A stretch of 9,301 bases of DNA, from assembly GCA_029856445.1 (NCBI GenBank), contig JAHQWY010000129.1:1-9301 (forward strand), written 5' to 3'. Source of the DNA: Promethearchaeia archaeon. Its GTDB lineage: Archaea > Asgardarchaeota > Lokiarchaeia > Sigyniarchaeales > SOKP01. Under the pieces are notes generated by a model that was given only the letters and a program-made list of their open reading frames with translations, was not told the DNA's origin and ran no database searches. Made by a program: the position numbers and the translations under genes. Shown in pieces: positions 6,794 to 9,301 of the stretch. Position 1 is the first letter of the stretch. Every line of letters starts with the position of its first letter.

Positions 6794-6993
6794 GGTTAAA
6801 ATTATAGGATATTAATATTTGTTATAAAATGTATAAAACTCTCAACTTATAATTTTATTTCTTAAGTTATTAGATGAAATGTATAGCTCAGTTTTTGTTT
6901 GGATATTTTTATTATTGTAAATTTTTATGTGTTTAATGAGAAAAAAAATTTAACTTTTACATCCCTTAACAAAAAAGTCAGGTTGAGGATTCT
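6794..6993. promoter_or_regulatory. Divergent promoter region
   Basis: 200 bases between the transglutaminase-like gene (-) and the longin-like/winged-helix gene (+). On the minus strand TTTATAAC (6821-6828) lies about 31 bases before the ATG at 6793, fitting a very short leader. On the plus strand an AAAATTTAA-like element (about 6945-6953) could place a start near 6975, just before the Shine-Dalgarno at 6985. I see no RNA gene or repeat here. Confidence 0.4.
6985..6988 (+). promoter_or_regulatory. Shine-Dalgarno preceding a non-canonical ATT start
   Basis: GAGG, within TTGAGGAT, lies 5 bases before ATT at 6994 (8 before ATA at 6997). The next conventional start in frame, ATG 7141, is about 150 bases away and has no comparable site. 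The site supports initiation near 6994. Confidence 0.5.
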
Positions 6994-7629
6994 ATTATAT
7001 ATAAAACGTATTTAATCGATGGAGATAACGGAATCTCGATTTTTGAAACGACTTTTAAAGAATTAAAAAAAATTCAAGATAAAGCTTTAACTGGATTTTT
7101 TAATGCTATTAACAAAACTATTGATATAATACAAGAATCTATGGCAAAAGGAAGGCGAGTAAATGAGATGAATAGAGTAGTAGAATCTGAAGATTCAACA
7201 ATTTTTATATATTATCATCCTCTCTCTAGAATTCTTTTCTGTTCAATTTCAGATGCTGATGATGATACTGAAAAAATAAAAGAGGTTATTCATAAAATTG
7301 CTAATCGATTTTGGAAGAAACACCAATCAGACCTTAAAATCTTCCGAACTACAAATGAAAAAAGTAGGTTTCAAACATTAAATGCTGATATTGAGAATCT
7401 GACTATAGGAGGGAAAATAGCAGAAGTATTTCCAAAATTACTTGTTGCTAAAAATGTATTAGAAAAAGTATTGACTATGGGAATGATTAATAATTTTGAA
7501 TTTCAAATCGCATTATTATGCTCGGGGAAAAACTCTCCTTTGAAGATTTCGAGAACTCTAAACAGAAAAAAAAATGATATTGATGAAGGCCTTAAGAAAT
7601 TAGAAAAGCTGGATATTATTAGGCTATAA
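6994..7629 (+). CDS. Longin-like domain protein with C-terminal winged helix
   Basis: About 211 residues if read from ATT 6994. The frame is open from 6970. The first 49 residues precede the first ATG (7141) but look fully protein-like: a strand 'KTYLIDGDNGISIFE' and an amphipathic helix around 'ALTGFFNAINKTIDII', matching the opening strand-turn-strand-helix of a longin/roadblock-type fold. Strands around residues 62-86 ('TIFIYY', 'RILFCSI') and a helix (about 92-112) complete it. Residues about 168-211 resemble a winged helix-turn-helix ('KISRTLN' recognition region, ending 'LKKLEKLDIIRL'). Starting at ATG 7141 would delete half the longin-like domain. It could be an adaptor or a DNA-binding regulator; no ligand is visible. 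It stands alone, divergent from the transglutaminase-like gene. Confidence 0.7.
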   Translation: MIYKTYLIDGDNGISIFETTFKELKKIQDKALTGFFNAINKTIDIIQESMAKGRRVNEMNRVVESEDSTIFIYYHPLSRILFCSISDADDDTEKIKEVIHKIANRFWKKHQSDLKIFRTTNEKSRFQTLNADIENLTIGGKIAEVFPKLLVAKNVLEKVLTMGMINNFEFQIALLCSGKNSPLKISRTLNRKKNDIDEGLKKLEKLDIIRL

Positions 7630-7650
7630 AATATATCTTGAGAAGTAGGT

Positions 7651-7724
7651 TAAACTAAGAAAAAAATTCAAAATTCTAACTTGTTTTCGTCTAAATCGAA
7701 AAAAATAAAAGTTTTCTTAGTTTA
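7651..7724. repeat. Nested inverted repeat upstream of the eL13 gene
   Basis: Outer arms TAAACTAAGAAAA (7651-7663) and TTTTCTTAGTTTA (7712-7724) form a perfect 13-bp inverted repeat with a 48-base spacer. Inside, TTTTCG (7684-7689) and CGAAAA (7697-7702) form a 6-bp hairpin with a 7-base loop. A further GTAG (7645-7648)/CTAC (7731-7734) pair flanks the outer arms. The element fills the gap between the longin-like/winged-helix gene and eL13, ending 30 bases before the eL13 ATG. A TATA-like AAAAAATAAAAG lies between hairpin and right arm. It may be an operator, a terminator or a structured leader. Confidence 0.6.
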
Positions 7725-7754
7725 TCAAAACTACCTTATAATAATGTGATAATT

Positions 7755-8354
7755 ATGAACAGCAATACAGAATTCATTGCTACTGTAAAAAGTCCTGCTA
7801 AAGATTCACATTGGAGGCGAGCTAATGGGTTTTCTTTAAAAGAAATAAAGGAATCAGGAAAAAATATTAATCAACTAAGAGATATGAAAATAAAAATCGA
7901 TTATTTTAGAAAATCTGCTTATCCTGAGAATATTGAAACACTTAAGAAAATAAAAATCCCAAAGAAAGAAGTAGAAAAGAGAAAACCATTTGTTCAAAAG
8001 GAGAAAGAACGGACCCCATTCGCACCTAAGAAAGAAAAGCCTAAAGTCGTGCCGAAAAAAATTGTCAAAAAAACAACTAAAGCGCCAATAGCCAAAGAAA
8101 AACCAAAATCAATAAAAAAGGAAAAATTAAAACCTGTTAAAGCCGAAAAAATCAAAGTTGAAGCAAAAGGGACTCCTCTAACTGATTTACCCGGATTAGG
8201 TGTTGCAACAGCAAAAAAGTTCATTGAACTAGGTGTTGATACAGTAGAAGAACTATGTAAGGAAAATCCAGATGAGTTAGCGACTTTAATCAAAGGGGTA
8301 TCCGCTGACAGATTAAAAGATTGGATTGAATATGGTAAAGATTTGATAAAATAA
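7755..8354 (+). CDS. rpl13e: Ribosomal protein eL13 fused to a C-terminal helix-hairpin-helix domain
   Basis: 199 residues from ATG 7755 (GTG 7746 would add three); GTGAT at 7746-7750 is a weak Shine-Dalgarno for the ATG. Residues about 12-65 match archaeal and eukaryotic eL13: 'RRANGFSLKEIKESG' corresponds to the R-x-G-x-GFSLxELxxAG block, and 'IKIDYFRKSAYPENIETLKK' to the IxVDxRRxS...EN[VI]xxLK block. In archaea this small protein belongs to the large ribosomal subunit and is found only in some lineages. Residues 66-138 form a very basic Lys/Pro-rich linker with repeated P-K-K and E-K-P-K units, probably disordered. Residues about 141-197 form a helix-hairpin-helix domain ('LPGLGVATAKKFIELG', then 'TVEEL' and a second helical pair), a sequence-independent nucleic-acid-binding fold. 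The linker and domain are extra to ordinary eL13. The gene appears monocistronic, with a nested inverted repeat upstream and a T-rich end. Confidence 0.75.
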   Translation: MNSNTEFIATVKSPAKDSHWRRANGFSLKEIKESGKNINQLRDMKIKIDYFRKSAYPENIETLKKIKIPKKEVEKRKPFVQKEKERTPFAPKKEKPKVVPKKIVKKTTKAPIAKEKPKSIKKEKLKPVKAEKIKVEAKGTPLTDLPGLGVATAKKFIELGVDTVEELCKENPDELATLIKGVSADRLKDWIEYGKDLIK

Positions 8355-8380
8355 TACTGCAAATTCTTGTATTTCTTAAG

Positions 8381-8413
8381 TCTTTTTTAATCCTTTTATA
8401 TTAAAGGTCTTTT
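8381..8413 (+). terminator. Candidate terminator after eL13
   Basis: A T6 run (within TCTTTTTTAA, 8381-8390) is followed by a small hairpin, CCTTT/AAAGG at 8392-8407, and then TCTTTT. It begins 27 bases past the eL13 stop and fits termination at T-rich tracts. Confidence 0.45.
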
Positions 8414-8427
8414 CAAACATCAGAACT

Positions 8428-8437
8428 TTTATAAATT
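8428..8437 (+). promoter_or_regulatory. Candidate TATA box for the 8500-8991 gene
   Basis: TTTATAAATT is a good archaeal TATA match. A transcript would start near 8457-8461, either leaderless at TTG 8461 or with a leader of about 40 bases to ATG 8500. Confidence 0.45.
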
Positions 8438-8499
8438 TTCAATTTATTTTAGAAATAAGTTTGTTTACAAAACGTAAATTAAATAAAACGAGTACAAAA

Positions 8500-8991
8500 A
8501 TGGAATATAATTTTTACATATATAATAAACCAGAATGTAAATTAAGTATTAATAAAATGCCCATTTGGTTAAAAGAGATAGAATATGAAGGGGATGAGAA
8601 TAATGGATATATTATCTTGCATTCTCAAACGGATTATGATGAGATTTGGGGTCCAAACGCTAAACTTGAAATAAAATGGGAAAAAAAAGATAGAATGAAT
8701 CTTTTCTACTATAAAGAAGTAGAAAAGAGTATTGATACATATAATGCAATTGGTATTGTAGTTACTAAAAAAGAGCGAGATTGGTTAATGAGTCACGAAT
8801 TTACGTTTTGGTTTGGTCAGCGTAGAAAAATGATTAGAAAGAGATATTATATCGAAAAAGTAGTACATGGGATTTTCTATTGTGACATTTCTGAACGATT
8901 ATTTGATATCCATGCTTCTATAATAGATAATATGTATGAAAATTACCAACCATATATTATGAAATCATATAATTCTGTTGAATGTCATTAA
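8500..8991 (+). CDS. Hypothetical protein, beta-rich, unrecognised
   Basis: 163 residues from ATG 8500. TTG 8461 would add 13 Lys/Thr/Asn-rich residues that look more like untranslated leader, although the TATA spacing would also allow a leaderless start there. I do not recognise the family. It looks globular and soluble, with no signal or membrane segment. Aromatic residues are frequent and arranged in probable strands: 'EYNFYIYN', 'NGYIILHS', 'AKLEIKW', 'MNLFYY'. A distinctive central block, about 97-135, runs 'HEFTFWFGQRRKMIRKRYY' and then 'HGIFYCDISERLFDIHAS'. Only three Cys are present (C12, C126, C162), so no metal site is evident. It ends 3 bases from the stop of the opposite-strand methyltransferase. 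Its own promoter suggests independent expression. Confidence 0.7.
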   Translation: MEYNFYIYNKPECKLSINKMPIWLKEIEYEGDENNGYIILHSQTDYDEIWGPNAKLEIKWEKKDRMNLFYYKEVEKSIDTYNAIGIVVTKKERDWLMSHEFTFWFGQRRKMIRKRYYIEKVVHGIFYCDISERLFDIHASIIDNMYENYQPYIMKSYNSVECH

Positions 8992-8994
8992 ATT

Positions 8995-9301
8995 CTATCT
9001 TTTTTGAGCGAAAATGAAAAAGTTGTCACTGTTATTTGGTCCACCCATTATCTTAAACTCTTTAATATCAAAGATCTTTAGCAATTTTTTTATCTCATGC
9101 TTGGAGAAAAAGTGATAAAATCTATTATATGCTTTATCTTCTCCAGAAAGTCTCCATGGGATAAACAAATCACCTGGTTCTTCCAATCCTGATATTTTTT
9201 GTCGTTTATCATGTTTATAACTAACCTTTCTTTTAAAGCTATCTAAAAGAAAATAACTTCTGTATTTTTTTTGCCATTTTCGCCATACAGTAAATACTAA
9301 A
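8995..9301 (-). CDS. Trm9-like tRNA wobble-uridine methyltransferase, C-terminal part
   Basis: Partial: the reading frame has no stop and runs off the right edge, so the N-terminal SAM-binding half lies outside the window. The visible 101 residues begin 'LVFTVWRKWQKK', the strand after the SAM-binding core, then 'GDLFIPWRL', 'AYNRFYHFFSKHEIKKLL' and the terminal strand 'DNFFIFAQKR'. The order VW...PW...RFYHxF...E[IL]..L...N is typical of the Trm9/ALKBH8 family of class I SAM-dependent methyltransferases, which in eukaryotes methylate 5-carboxymethyluridine at tRNA position 34; archaeal homologues are common but less studied. A TTG at 9184-9186 could be mistaken for the start, but the conserved upstream sequence shows it is internal. 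The gene is convergent with the unrecognised gene, 3 bases apart. Confidence 0.7.
   Translation of the reverse strand, partial: LVFTVWRKWQKKYRSYFLLDSFKRKVSYKHDKRQKISGLEEPGDLFIPWRLSGEDKAYNRFYHFFSKHEIKKLLKIFDIKEFKIMGGPNNSDNFFIFAQKR

Noticed and set aside
6881..6905. TAGCTCAG at 6884-6891 resembles the D-arm start of a tRNA gene.
   Set aside because: No pairing GAGC follows, and there is no acceptor stem, anticodon arm or GTTCGAAT-like T-loop within tRNA distance.
7994..8362. Open frame on the minus strand.
   Set aside because: It is antisense to the Lys-rich linker and helix-hairpin-helix part of the eL13 gene; its Phe/Ser-rich sequence is what Lys/Glu codons give in reverse.
1..9301. Mobile element or defence island.
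   Set aside because: No transposase, integrase, terminal repeats, target duplications, CRISPR array or toxin-antitoxin pair was seen; the lone nuclease-like gene is not enough.

Overview
The window (about 70% A+T) reads as a chromosomal fragment of an archaeon, most probably an Asgard archaeon of the Lokiarchaeia-like kind. The evidence is the protein content: a Rag/Arf-type small GTPase with longin and roadblock domains, a separate zinc-ribbon/roadblock protein, a longin-like/winged-helix protein, archaeal ribosomal protein eL13, and TATA boxes placed 25-31 bases upstream of several start codons. The assignment rests on protein families recognised by eye, not on any search.

Layout. 161-1165 (+) encodes a zinc-ribbon/roadblock protein. 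It overlaps tail-to-tail by 22 bases with 1144-1959 (-), a PD-(D/E)XK-fold nuclease-like protein. A divergent promoter region (1960-2123) holds a 28-base imperfect palindrome next to a TATA box. It is followed by 2124-3923 (+), an ATP-cone plus NrdD-barrel protein that lacks the parts needed for radical catalysis. Then comes 4089-5555 (+), a longin-GTPase-roadblock protein with a clear Rag/Gtr signature, convergent with 5588-6793 (-), a secreted, membrane-anchored transglutaminase-like protein. A second divergent spacer leads to 6994-7629 (+), a longin-like/winged-helix protein. Next are 7755-8354 (+), eL13 with a basic linker and a helix-hairpin-helix tail; 8500-8991 (+), an unrecognised protein; and 8995 to the right edge (-), the C-terminal part of a Trm9-like tRNA methyltransferase.

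How the parts relate. Genes are mostly single units with their own promoters, and orientation changes often, so there is no long operon. Three of the eight complete genes belong to the longin/roadblock/Rag set, which in eukaryotes forms GTPase-scaffold and nutrient-sensing assemblies on membranes. A functional link among them, or with the nucleotide-binding NrdD-like protein, is inference from proximity only.

The points most worth checking are: (1) two genes, at 161 and 6994, whose conserved N-termini can only be reached from a non-canonical AUU (or AUA) start behind a Shine-Dalgarno sequence; (2) an apparently catalytically dead NrdD paralogue that keeps its ATP cone; (3) the eL13-helix-hairpin-helix fusion preceded by a nested inverted repeat; (4) the three-domain Rag-like GTPase.
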